DNA of 64,000 nt from Pseudomonas fluorescens. GTDB taxonomy: Bacteria; Pseudomonadota; Gammaproteobacteria; Pseudomonadales; Pseudomonadaceae. Location: positions 2,046,001-2,110,000 of the forward strand of contig NZ_CP015225.1 of the NCBI RefSeq assembly GCF_001623525.1, written 5' to 3'. Each line of letters opens with the position of its first letter. Within the stretch, counting starts at the first letter, position 1. The position numbers and the translations under genes are program-made. This document shows positions 16,810 through 25,282 of the stretch, piece after piece. The notes under the pieces were generated by a model. That model was not told the DNA's origin. It made no database searches and worked only from the letters and a program-made list of their open reading frames with translations.

Positions 16810-17703
16810 ATGGACTTCAACGGCAGATCAGGTGAAATGAGCGTGTTCGCCACCGTGGCGCAGGAAGGCAGCCTGTCAGCCGCCGCGCGTGCATTGGGGC
16901 TGACACCCTCGGCGGTCAGTCGGATCATCGCGCGTACCGAACAACGCCTGGGTACCCGCCTGCTGTTGCGCACCACCCGAGCGATCACCTTCACCGCCGA
17001 GGGCGAGGCGTTCCTGCGCGGCGCCCGGCGTATCCTGGCCGACATGGACGAGGTCGAAGAAGCCATCGCCGACCAGGGCGTACCCAGGGGCCGATTGCTG
17101 GTCAGCGCCGCCCTTGGCCATGGGCGGCAGGCCATCGTTCCCTTGGTGGCGGCATTCAGCGCCCGCTACCCGAACATCGTCGTCGACCTCACCCTGGGCG
17201 ACGAAGTGGTCGACATTCTCGGTGGCCAGGCCGACGTGGCGGTGCGCTTCGGCCATCTGCCGGACAGCCCGCTGACCGCGCGCAGGATCGGCGACACCGG
17301 CCAGGTCGTGGTGGCATCGCCCGACTATCTGCAGCGCCATGGCACCCCGGTGGAACCGGAGGACCTGCTACGGCACAACTGCCTACGCTTCAACTTTCGG
17401 CGCGCCGAACCCAACTGGCCATTCATCCGCGACGGACGAGAGTTCTCCCTGAAGGTCAGCGGCAACATCGAATGCAGCAGTGGTGAAGCGTTGGCACAAT
17501 TCGCGCGAGTCGGTGCCGGCATTGCCCGTATCGGCGAGTTCACCGTGAGCGAGGACCTGCAGCGCGGCGACCTGATACCGCTGCTGGAAGCCTGGAACCC
17601 AGGCGACCGAGAGCCGATCCATGCGGTGTTCGTGGGGGGCTCGGCAATGCCGGCGCGGGTGCGGCTGTTCGTGGATTTCTTGCTGGAGCATCACCGGATG
17701 TAA
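16810..17703 (+). CDS. LysR family transcriptional regulator
   Basis: A 297-residue regulator. N-terminal winged helix-turn-helix at residues 10-65: MSVFATVAQEGSLSAAARAL, LTPSAVSRIIARTEQRLG, LLLRTTRAITFTAEG, the order seen in the LysR CrgA/AaeR-like branch. The rest is the LysR substrate-binding domain, with RLLVSAALGHGRQAIVPLVA at its first strand and GAGIARIGEFTVSEDL late in the protein. It is transcribed away from the MFS exporter across a 95-bp gap that must hold both promoters and the LysR-binding site. The likely role is inducer-dependent control of that exporter and of itself. Confidence 0.92.
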   Translation: MDFNGRSGEMSVFATVAQEGSLSAAARALGLTPSAVSRIIARTEQRLGTRLLLRTTRAITFTAEGEAFLRGARRILADMDEVEEAIADQGVPRGRLLVSAALGHGRQAIVPLVAAFSARYPNIVVDLTLGDEVVDILGGQADVAVRFGHLPDSPLTARRIGDTGQVVVASPDYLQRHGTPVEPEDLLRHNCLRFNFRRAEPNWPFIRDGREFSLKVSGNIECSSGEALAQFARVGAGIARIGEFTVSEDLQRGDLIPLLEAWNPGDREPIHAVFVGGSAMPARVRLFVDFLLEHHRM

Positions 17704-17865
17704 GCGGTGGCGTCACTCAATCCTTCCGGGTGCTTGAGATGTGGCCTGGCATAGCGTCAACCGCGAACAGGGACTATCTTAAAGCCCTGACGGCCGTGGC
17801 TCGTCGCACCTATAACAATAACGCCGTGCCCGCCCTCTGAAGCGGCACGCTACACGGAGCCTCCC

Positions 17866-19788
17866 ATGACTCGGCATAGCGCGCAGCCCCATCCGAGCGA
17901 ACTCGCTGCCTTCGTCAACGAGCATTTCCCTGAGCGGCGAATCAGGCCGGACCGGGTGATTGCCCAGTCCTGGTATCGCAGCGTCATAAAACATCGACTC
18001 GATCCCTCCTCGTCCGCGCGCCTGGATGTTCTTTGCGCCGAAGACATCCGCCAGCATCAGCAACGACACCAGCAGTACCTCGATATCGCCAGCCAGGGCG
18101 TCAGCGGTTTGGCCCGGCGCGTGGTACCGGCCGGCTTCGCGGTGTTGCTCAGCGATGAACACGGCATCACCCTCGATGCCCGCCTGCCCGACCAGCCTGT
18201 TCCTTATGTCCGCTCGGGCTTGGTGGTCGGGGCGCGCTGGGACGAGTCCATCGCCGGCACCAACGGCATTGGCACCACGTTGGCTGCGGCCGAGCCTTTG
18301 ATCATCCACCGCGAGGAGCACTTCCTCACCTCGAATGCTCGCCTGAGCTGTTCCGTTGCGCCGATTTTCAACGCCCAGGGCCTGTTGCAGGGTTGCTTGA
18401 ACGCTACTTGCCTGAACAGCAATGGACCCAAGGAAAGCCAATACCTGACCCTGCAGTTGGTGATCCTGTATGCCCGCTTGATCGAGAACGCACACTTTCG
18501 CCAAAACTACCGCGATCGGCTGACCCTATCGCTCAAGCCCATCGACGAGATTGCCGATCTCGCCAACGAGCAATTGCTGGCGCTGGATGACAGTGGTCGA
18601 GTGATCGGTGCCAATCACGCGGCCTTTGTTGCCCATGACCAGGCCCATGGCCCACATCTGCTGGGCGGCCCTATCGAGCAACTGCTGCCCATGGGCGTCA
18701 ACGAGCTACTGCGCCTGACCAACGGCGGCGCCCGCGGCCTGCGCCTGCGTGCGCGGCATGACGAAGCGCTGCTGGACCTGAGCCTGCGCATCCCCTCGAG
18801 CGATCACCGTCTGGCGCCAGCGCCGGCCAAGGCACAGCGGCCCCGCCACCCCGATCTGGAGCAACTGGCCGGTGATGACCCGACGCTACAGCAGGCCGTG
18901 CGCCGCTTGCACAAGGTCATCGACAAAGACATCGCCATCCTGATCACCGGCGAGACAGGCACTGGCAAAGAGGCTTTTGCGCGAGCCATTCACCAGGCCA
19001 GCGCGCGTCGGGACGAGCCCTTTATCGCACTCAACTGCGCGGCAATCCCCGAGAGCCTGATCGAGAGTGAACTGTTCGGCTACCGTGGCGGTAGCTTCAC
19101 CGGTGCCGATAAAAAAGGCATGAAGGGCAAGCTGGAACTGGCCAATGGCGGCACGCTGTTTCTCGATGAAATCGGCGATATGCCAGCCCATCTGCAAACC
19201 CGTCTGCTACGCGTACTGGCCGAACGGGAGATCAGCCCCATCGGTGCTCCAATGCCGGTATCACTGGACATCCAGGTGATTTGCGCCACGCACCAAGACC
19301 TGCAAGGTATGTTGCGCGACAAACACTTTCGCGAGGATCTGTTCTATCGCCTCAACGGCATGAACCTCAGTCTACCGCCCTTGCGCGAACGCAGTGACCG
19401 CGCGCAACTGATCCAGCGTCTGCTCGACAGCCAAGCCGAAGCCAAGGGTGTGCAGCTCACCGCCCAGGCCCGCCAATGCCTGCTGGAGGCGTCCTGGCCC
19501 GGCAATATCCGCCAACTGATCAATGCCCTGCGCTACGCGGTGGCGATGGCCGAGGACGGCAATGTCGATGTCGACTGCCTCCCCGCCGAACTGCTGCAGG
19601 GCGACGCGTATGCCCGGCTGGCCAGCCCGTCCGTGGGCAGCGAACCACCCGCGTCGAATCTGCTGGAGATCTTGCGCCGGCATCGGTGGAACATCAGCGC
19701 GGCAGCCGCCGAGTTGGGGGTCGCTCGCTCGACGCTCTATCGACAGATGAAAAAGCAACGTTTGGTGCAACCCAACGACCGTCTCTGA
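17866..19788 (+). CDS. Sigma54-dependent activator, AcoR-like (GAF-AAA+-Fis HTH)
   Basis: A 640-residue enhancer-binding protein. An N-terminal AcoR-like sensory region (residues 30-330) includes a GAF domain with ARWDESIAGTNGIGTTLA. The AAA+ domain has Walker A GETGTGKE at 362-369, the sigma54-contact loop as GSFTGA at 409-414 (the usual GAFTGA with Ala to Ser, frequent in AcoR relatives), and Walker B LFLDEIGDM. The C-terminal Fis-type helix-turn-helix is ILRRHRWNISAAAAELGVARSTLY. AcoR-like activators control acetoin and alcohol oxidation genes. It sits next to a convergent aldehyde dehydrogenase and PQQ alcohol dehydrogenase pair, and the latter has a good sigma54 promoter and inverted repeats, so it is the probable activator. 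Confidence 0.93.
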   Translation: MTRHSAQPHPSELAAFVNEHFPERRIRPDRVIAQSWYRSVIKHRLDPSSSARLDVLCAEDIRQHQQRHQQYLDIASQGVSGLARRVVPAGFAVLLSDEHGITLDARLPDQPVPYVRSGLVVGARWDESIAGTNGIGTTLAAAEPLIIHREEHFLTSNARLSCSVAPIFNAQGLLQGCLNATCLNSNGPKESQYLTLQLVILYARLIENAHFRQNYRDRLTLSLKPIDEIADLANEQLLALDDSGRVIGANHAAFVAHDQAHGPHLLGGPIEQLLPMGVNELLRLTNGGARGLRLRARHDEALLDLSLRIPSSDHRLAPAPAKAQRPRHPDLEQLAGDDPTLQQAVRRLHKVIDKDIAILITGETGTGKEAFARAIHQASARRDEPFIALNCAAIPESLIESELFGYRGGSFTGADKKGMKGKLELANGGTLFLDEIGDMPAHLQTRLLRVLAEREISPIGAPMPVSLDIQVICATHQDLQGMLRDKHFREDLFYRLNGMNLSLPPLRERSDRAQLIQRLLDSQAEAKGVQLTAQARQCLLEASWPGNIRQLINALRYAVAMAEDGNVDVDCLPAELLQGDAYARLASPSVGSEPPASNLLEILRRHRWNISAAAAELGVARSTLYRQMKKQRLVQPNDRL

Positions 19789-19799
19789 TCCCCTATGCA

Positions 19800-19838
19800 A
19801 AACGCCCAGACCGTCAATCCGGCCTGGGCGCTTTTTGA
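19800..19838. terminator. Rho-independent terminator of the AcoR-like gene
   Basis: CGCCCAG (19803-19809) pairs with CTGGGCG (19824-19830), extended inside by CCG/CGG, and is followed by CTTTTT. It starts 12 bp after the activator stop and lies between convergent genes, so it may also help end transcription of the aldehyde dehydrogenase gene on the other strand. Confidence 0.8.
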
Positions 19839-19852
19839 TGGCGGTGGAACTG

Positions 19853-21286
19853 TCACGCCTGGATGTACACCACATGGGTATGGGTGTACTCGTACAACCC
19901 GTGCTTGCCATCGGCGCCGCCAATGCCTGACTTGCGCGTCCCGGCGTGGAATCCCTGCATGGCTTCGAAGTTCTCGCGGTTGATATAGGTCTCACCGAAA
20001 TCCAGCAAGCGGGTTGCCTGCATGGCAGCGCTCAGGCTCGCGGTGTAGATCGACGAGGTCAGGCCATATTCGCTGTCATTGGCCAGCGCAATCGCCTCAT
20101 CGAGGTCATCGACAATCTGGATCGGCAGCACCGGACCAAAGATCTCCTTGCGCATGATTTCCATCTTCGCGGAACACCCGGCCAAAACGGTTGGCTGGTA
20201 GTGGAAACCCTGGCCCAGATCGGCCACCGCGCCGCCGGTAATAATCTGCGCACCCTGCCCGCTCGCGGTCCGAACCATTTGCGCCACCTTGTCGAGTGCC
20301 GCGCGATTGATCAGCGGCCCCATGTCCAACCCATGTTCGGCCAGAGGGTCGCCATACCGGGTGGCCGCCATGGACGCCGCAATACCGTCGATAAACGCAT
20401 CGGCCACCTTGCGCTCGACGTAAACTCGCTCGGCGCAGTTGCACACTTGCCCGGTATTGATCACCCGCGAGGCCGTAATGGCCCTGATCGCCAGGTCCAG
20501 GTCAGCGTCAGCCAGAACAATGGCGGGGGCCTTGCCGCCCAGTTCCAGATTGAGTTTCGTGATATTCGGTGCCGCAGCGGCCATGATCCGCGAACCGGTG
20601 CCGACGCTGCCGGTAAAGCTGATCAGGTCGATGCCCGGGTGACCGCTCAGTGCATGGCCGACCGTTGCGCCAGTGCCGCAAACCACGTTGAAGACGCCAG
20701 CGGGCAGATCGGTCTCGGCCACCAGGCGAGCGAACTCGAAGCAGTTGATCGGCGTTTCTTCACTCGGCTTGATGACGATGGTATTGCCGGTCAACAGCGC
20801 TGGCGCCATCTTGCGGGCGATCAGGAAGAACGGGAAATTCCACGGCAAAATCCCAGCGACCACGCCGAGGGGTTTGCGCAGCAAAAAGATGCTCTCGCCG
20901 GCCCGGTCGCTGCTCAGCACTTCGCCTTCCAGGCGCCGCGCCCACTCGGCCATGTAGTCGAGGTAGTCGGCCGTGAAATTCACTTCGACCCGCGCCAACT
21001 CCAGGACCTTGCCCTGTTCGGCAGTAATGGTCCGAGCCAAGCGCTCGCCGTGCTCGCGCACCTTGCTGGCAATTTTGCGCAGATAGCCCGCACGCTCAAT
21101 AGCCGGGCGGGCAGCCCAGGCCCTTTGGGCTTGGCGCGCGGCTGCAATGGCCTGCTCGACTTCGGCGGTGCTGCCTTGGGGCACGCGCCCAAGCAACTGG
21201 CCGTTGGCCGGGTTATGGACCTCAAGATGCTCGTCGCTGGCGACAAAGGCATTGGCGATGTAGTTCTGGTAGATGATGTGACTCAT
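19853..21286 (-). CDS. NAD-dependent aldehyde dehydrogenase, AldA-like
   Basis: A 477-residue aldehyde dehydrogenase. Start at 21286 (MSHIIYQNYIANAF) agrees with the family; the longer upstream frame overlaps the neighbouring gene and is not used. PWNFPFFLIARKMAPAL binds the cofactor, LELGGK holds the general-base Glu248, and NTGQVCNC contains the nucleophile Cys282. The sequence style, including GFHAGTRKSGIGGADGKHGLYEYTHTHVVY at its end, is that of the AldA lactaldehyde/glycolaldehyde subfamily (quoted region runs over the last 35 residues). It is 62 bp downstream of the PQQ alcohol dehydrogenase gene on the same strand and should oxidise the aldehyde that enzyme makes. Confidence 0.93.
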   Translation of the reverse strand: MSHIIYQNYIANAFVASDEHLEVHNPANGQLLGRVPQGSTAEVEQAIAAARQAQRAWAARPAIERAGYLRKIASKVREHGERLARTITAEQGKVLELARVEVNFTADYLDYMAEWARRLEGEVLSSDRAGESIFLLRKPLGVVAGILPWNFPFFLIARKMAPALLTGNTIVIKPSEETPINCFEFARLVAETDLPAGVFNVVCGTGATVGHALSGHPGIDLISFTGSVGTGSRIMAAAAPNITKLNLELGGKAPAIVLADADLDLAIRAITASRVINTGQVCNCAERVYVERKVADAFIDGIAASMAATRYGDPLAEHGLDMGPLINRAALDKVAQMVRTASGQGAQIITGGAVADLGQGFHYQPTVLAGCSAKMEIMRKEIFGPVLPIQIVDDLDEAIALANDSEYGLTSSIYTASLSAAMQATRLLDFGETYINRENFEAMQGFHAGTRKSGIGGADGKHGLYEYTHTHVVYIQA

Positions 21287-21348
21287 ATCCGCGTCTCTCC
21301 TGTCGAGGATGTGCGACCGACCGGCAAGGCTACCGGCCGGCCGGAGGC

Positions 21349-23529
21349 TTATTGCTTGGCGCTGAATTTTTTCCAGGCCAGTCCTTCGTCCTGAAGGTCG
21401 TGGGCCCGCTTGATCAGGTACTGATGGATCTGGTCGACCTGCTCGGGGGTAAAAGCATCGGCAAAGGACGGCATGCCATCGGGCACACGCCCACCGAACA
21501 GGATGCCGAGGAACATCTGGTGTTTCTCCGGCGTCAGCTTGCGAAGATCCGGCAACACGCCGCCGCTGACCGCGTGGATGCCATGGCACTGCGAGCAATA
21601 TCCGTCATAGAGCTTGCCGCCGGCCTCGATGGCCGCGGTGTCGGTGCTCAGCGCGGGTGGTTTCGGGGTGTCGGGACGCGGCGCCGGTTCCTGCAACTTG
21701 GCGGTGCCGCCAATCTTGTAGGTCAGCACCTGGGAAAAGGGCTGCACCCCGGCACGCAGCGACAGGGCGCCGGCAAAGGTGGAAAATGCCCCGCCCCAAC
21801 CGGCCATGAACGTCACGTACTGCTCGCCATCGACGCTGTAGGTGATCGGTGCTGCCATCACCCCACTGGCCGCAGGTTGCTCCCAGAGTTTCTTGCCGGT
21901 GTCGGCCGCGTAGGCGATCACCCGGCCATCGGCGCTGCCTTCGAATACCAGGTTACCGGCGGTACTCAAGGTGCCGCCATTGAAGATGGTTACGTAGGGC
22001 ACTTCCCAGGCCGGCTGCTGCTTGACCGGGTCCCAGGCGATCAGCTTGCCCGACCAGCCCTTGGCCATTTCCAGCAGGCCGTCGACATTCTCCGGCATCA
22101 TCCCGGTCCGCAGGCCCAACTGGTACATGCTCTTGAAAGGGTTGCGCTTGGGCGCCTCGGGAATGTGCTCGTAGTAGGCGGACATGATGTGGGCCGGGAT
22201 ATACACCAGCCCGGTGTTCGGGTTGTAGGACATTGGCTGCCAGTCATGCGCTCCCCAGAAGGCCGGCGTCACCAGCTTGCGCTTGCCGTCCTTCCAATAC
22301 GCAGCGTTCTCGTCATCGACGATTGGCCGACCGGTCTTCATGTCCATGCCCTTGGTCCAGCTTTGCGGCACGATGCCCTTGGCCGACAGCAACTGGCCGG
22401 TGGCGCGGTCGATCACATAGAAGAAACCGTTCTTGGGCGCCTGCATCAGCACCTTGCGCGGTTTCCCGTCGATGGGCAGTTCAGCGAGGATCATATGCTG
22501 GGTCGCGGTGTAGTCCCATGCGTCACCCGGGGTGGTCTGGTAGTGCCAGACGTACTCACCGGTATCGGCGTTGACCGCGACAATCGACGACAGGAACAGA
22601 TTGTCGCCCTTGGCCTGGCTGCGCCATTTCGGGTCCCACAGCGAACCGTTGCCGACACCGATGTACAGCAGGTTCAAATCCGGGTCGAAGGCAAACGAAT
22701 CCCAGGCCGTCCCGCCACCGCCCTGCTCGACAAACGCGTCGCCATGCCAGGTCTTGGCGGCAATGGCCATGCCCTTGTCTTCCGGTGGTAGCTTGGGGTC
22801 GCCGGGCACGGTATAGAACCGCCAGGCCTGCTTGCCAGTCTCGGCATCATAGGCGGTGACATAACCGCGCACGCCAAACTCCGCGCCGCCGTTGCCGATC
22901 ACCACCTTGCCGTTGACCACCCTGGGCGCGCCAGTGATGGTGTAGCTGCGCTTGTGATCGGCCCGGGTATCGACCGACCAGGCGCGTTGACCGGTCTTGG
23001 CATCAATGGCCTCCAGGCGCCCGTCAAGCACGCCCACGTAGACCTTGCCCTTCCACACGGCCACGCCACGGTTGACCGCGTCGCAGCAGGCTTCGCCCGC
23101 GCGGTTACGGTCCGATTGCGGGTCGTACTTCCAGATCAATTTACCGTTACGGGCATCCAGCGCGTACACCACCGAAAACGGCCCAGTGGTGTACATCACG
23201 CCATCGACCACGATCGGCGTGGCCTCGACACCGCGATCCAGATCGAGCTTGTAGCTCCAGGCCAGCCCAAGCTGACCGACGTTCTGATCGCTGATCCGCT
23301 TGAGCGGACTGTAGCGCTGCTCATCATAGGTCCGTCCGGTGCTCATCCAGTTACCGGGTTCTTTATCGGCCGCAATCAGTCGCTGACTGTCGACATTGGC
23401 TGGCGTCTCAGAAGCCAAGGCGGACGCAGTGGCCAGGCTCAACAGCAAAGCGCCGGCCAGGGATTTCAGAGGGATACCGGCGACGGTAGATCGAACACCG
23501 GAAAACGAGGCATGGCCAATCTGTCTCAT
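21349..23529 (-). CDS. PQQ-dependent quinohaemoprotein alcohol dehydrogenase (type II, C-terminal cytochrome c)
   Basis: A 726-residue periplasmic enzyme. It has a signal peptide with hydrophobic SLAGALLLSLATASALA cleaved near residue 40, then an eight-bladed PQQ propeller with the vicinal disulfide of GEACCDAVNRG, catalytic/Ca-binding residues around GTAWDSFAFDPDLNLLYIG and GNGS, and repeated tryptophan-docking AxDxxTGKxxW motifs. The C-terminal 90 residues carry a haem c site CSQCH and a later Met ligand region (GRVPDGMPSF). This is the layout of soluble type II alcohol dehydrogenases of Pseudomonas and Comamonas, which pass electrons from alcohol through PQQ to haem c. It is preceded by a sigma54 promoter and inverted repeats. 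PQQ-synthesis genes are not in the window. Confidence 0.94.
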   Translation of the reverse strand: MRQIGHASFSGVRSTVAGIPLKSLAGALLLSLATASALASETPANVDSQRLIAADKEPGNWMSTGRTYDEQRYSPLKRISDQNVGQLGLAWSYKLDLDRGVEATPIVVDGVMYTTGPFSVVYALDARNGKLIWKYDPQSDRNRAGEACCDAVNRGVAVWKGKVYVGVLDGRLEAIDAKTGQRAWSVDTRADHKRSYTITGAPRVVNGKVVIGNGGAEFGVRGYVTAYDAETGKQAWRFYTVPGDPKLPPEDKGMAIAAKTWHGDAFVEQGGGGTAWDSFAFDPDLNLLYIGVGNGSLWDPKWRSQAKGDNLFLSSIVAVNADTGEYVWHYQTTPGDAWDYTATQHMILAELPIDGKPRKVLMQAPKNGFFYVIDRATGQLLSAKGIVPQSWTKGMDMKTGRPIVDDENAAYWKDGKRKLVTPAFWGAHDWQPMSYNPNTGLVYIPAHIMSAYYEHIPEAPKRNPFKSMYQLGLRTGMMPENVDGLLEMAKGWSGKLIAWDPVKQQPAWEVPYVTIFNGGTLSTAGNLVFEGSADGRVIAYAADTGKKLWEQPAASGVMAAPITYSVDGEQYVTFMAGWGGAFSTFAGALSLRAGVQPFSQVLTYKIGGTAKLQEPAPRPDTPKPPALSTDTAAIEAGGKLYDGYCSQCHGIHAVSGGVLPDLRKLTPEKHQMFLGILFGGRVPDGMPSFADAFTPEQVDQIHQYLIKRAHDLQDEGLAWKKFSAKQ

Positions 23530-23585
23530 GGGCGTAGTCCTTTTCTTATTAGTGGCGCGGTCATATCGATGCGCACCCGTGAAGG

Positions 23586-23601
23586 AGCAATGACCATGCC
23601 A
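23586..23601 (-). promoter_or_regulatory. Sigma54 (-24/-12) promoter of the PQQ alcohol dehydrogenase gene
   Basis: The minus strand reads TGGCATGGTCATTGCT. GG and GC are separated by exactly 10 nt and both blocks match the TGGCAy-N5-TTGCw consensus. Transcription would begin near 23575, about 45 nt before the start codon at 23529. The nearby AcoR-like activator belongs to the class that opens such promoters. Confidence 0.85.
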
Positions 23602-23656
23602 CTGACTTGAAATAGGGCCGACAGCTTGATTTGATGGGATTCAGGGATGGGGCGAA

Positions 23657-23740
23657 GCGCTATTCATCCATGAAAGACGCTACAGATGTAGCGAGTAGCG
23701 CTACAGTGGCGGCACAGGTGTAGCGCGTAGGCGCTATTCA
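23657..23740. promoter_or_regulatory. Upstream activating repeats for the sigma54 promoter
   Basis: Two inverted repeats with the same half site: CGCTACA-GA-TGTAGCG at 23678-23693 and GCGCTACA-N13-TGTAGCGC at 23698-23726. They lie 75-140 bp upstream of the -24 box, the usual distance for enhancer sites. A direct repeat GCGCTATTCA flanks them at 23657-23666 and 23731-23740. Binding by the AcoR-like protein is inferred. Confidence 0.75.
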
Positions 23741-23812
23741 CGAATTGGCAATAGCCGATTCTGCCAGTTTGAGCGGCTTCTAATCGACGGCATTCACAAT
23801 GGACTCCAGCAC

Positions 23813-25282
23813 ATGATCAGGACAATATTGACCGGGCGAAAAACCCTTAACCTAAGAAGCAGCGCTCTCAACCTGTTTGACATCGATTCGATCTCTCTGC
23901 TCATTGGCAAGAATGGATCCGGCAAGACTCGAACCTTGCAAGAAATCGCTGAAGCTTTCGGCACAAGACGCAATCAATCACTGGACGAACCCTGTAAGAT
24001 TATCCTCAGCACCGAACGCCTGGCCACACCGGAGCAGCTAAACGATTGGGGAATCCTGTACTACACGCCCGCACAAAACAGGCCAAGCATTCGCAGTACC
24101 AAAAACTTCATCAACGCCTCAAAGCGTCCAGTGGAAAATCTCAATAATCTAGACCGCTACTCTAACATTCTGGCTGCCTTCGGCCTCGACGTAGAGTTGA
24201 CCGCTACATTGCGAGCGGAATACCGCAAAATTGCTCGACTGTTAGCTGAAGCATTGTTGAAAAACCGGCAGTTTCGTACCGCTGCCATTCTCGATGCTTT
24301 TAATTTCGCCGAACTCGAAGAGCGCAAACGAATATTTGATAATGTCTCGGAGTTTGAAGCCAGCCAGTCGGAATACAACCTTGCAGACTCCCGCTATACC
24401 GAACAATTTCAGACCCTCGTTGAATTACTGCTACGCAAGTTACACCAAAGCGCCACGGCACATCAGGTTTTTGCTTGCCTTGCTGTAGTCACCCAACTAC
24501 TGGAGAAGCGCCAAGCCAGTATCGTTTTGGTCATCAGCTTTCTCAAAACATATCTGGACTTTGAGTTCTTACCTTCGCTGCAAGATGATCCACGTCTGCC
24601 TGAACTGCGCCAACTTGCCAAAATGACCGAATACCTGCTTAGGCATGAGCACTTCGAACCAGCACCAGGCAGTAGCAGCAATGTTCTAATCTACACTCGG
24701 CCCCTGATTACCCAAGAGCAACGTGTCAGACTCGAACGATTGGAAGCGTTCAAGCTTTGTCGACTTGGGTATCCTCATATCAGCTCAGGACAATGGGCGA
24801 TCATGCAACAAATCATCGCTTTGTACGAATCATTGAAGGAATTGCGAACCCGTGGGTTCCGCAAGTTACTGGTAATGATCGATGAAGGCGACGCATTTTT
24901 ACATTTGGAGTGGCAACGGCAATATATCTATCAAATCAACGACTTCTTGAGCCAATGCAAGGAGGAGCTCCAGATCGATTGCCTACAATTGATTCTGGCA
25001 TCCCACTCCCCTCTACTGGCTACTGATGTGCCACGAGAGTTCGTTGCGACTTTTGACAGTGATGAACCGCAGCCATCCTTCGGCGCCCCCATGCAACTAG
25101 TATTAAACCGCTCGTTTGGTGCCCGTTCGATGGGCGCATTTGCCATCCGAGAAATTAATAAGACTCTGCACAATGCCGCCCAAGGCCTAATGACGGAGCG
25201 AGACAGGTATGTCCGGAGCATCGTCGAGGACCCTATCATCTCAAGGGAAATTGATTATCTGCTGAACAAGGAGCGGTCGTAA
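23813..25282 (+). CDS. AAA ATPase of a two-gene Septu-like module (PtuA-like)
   Basis: A 489-residue P-loop ATPase of the AAA15/AAA21 (OLD/SMC-like) class. Walker A GKNGSGKT is at 32-39, a degenerate ABC signature SSGQW at 324-328, Walker B LLVMIDEGD at 352-360 and the switch histidine in ASHSP at 398. Between them is a 240-residue helical insertion rather than a long coiled coil. The TAA overlaps the next ATG by one base, coupling it to an HNH nuclease gene. ATPase plus HNH nuclease is the composition of Septu antiphage systems (PtuA/PtuB), also carried by some retrons; no reverse transcriptase is seen. Codon use and base composition are more AT-rich than in the neighbours, in keeping with transfer. 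The ribosome site is weak; a 5-codon ATG frame at 23799 ends in TGA overlapping the start. Confidence 0.8.
   Translation: MIRTILTGRKTLNLRSSALNLFDIDSISLLIGKNGSGKTRTLQEIAEAFGTRRNQSLDEPCKIILSTERLATPEQLNDWGILYYTPAQNRPSIRSTKNFINASKRPVENLNNLDRYSNILAAFGLDVELTATLRAEYRKIARLLAEALLKNRQFRTAAILDAFNFAELEERKRIFDNVSEFEASQSEYNLADSRYTEQFQTLVELLLRKLHQSATAHQVFACLAVVTQLLEKRQASIVLVISFLKTYLDFEFLPSLQDDPRLPELRQLAKMTEYLLRHEHFEPAPGSSSNVLIYTRPLITQEQRVRLERLEAFKLCRLGYPHISSGQWAIMQQIIALYESLKELRTRGFRKLLVMIDEGDAFLHLEWQRQYIYQINDFLSQCKEELQIDCLQLILASHSPLLATDVPREFVATFDSDEPQPSFGAPMQLVLNRSFGARSMGAFAIREINKTLHNAAQGLMTERDRYVRSIVEDPIISREIDYLLNKERS

Noticed and set aside
16716..17135. 140-codon N-terminal extension of the MFS gene at 15549
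   Set aside because: It lies antisense to the LysR coding region and lacks membrane character. The start at 16715 gives a normal MFS N-terminus.
19946..21394. A 482-codon plus-strand frame over the aldehyde dehydrogenase gene
   Set aside because: It is the antisense shadow of a well-supported gene; composition is His/Gln/Gly-rich with no motif.
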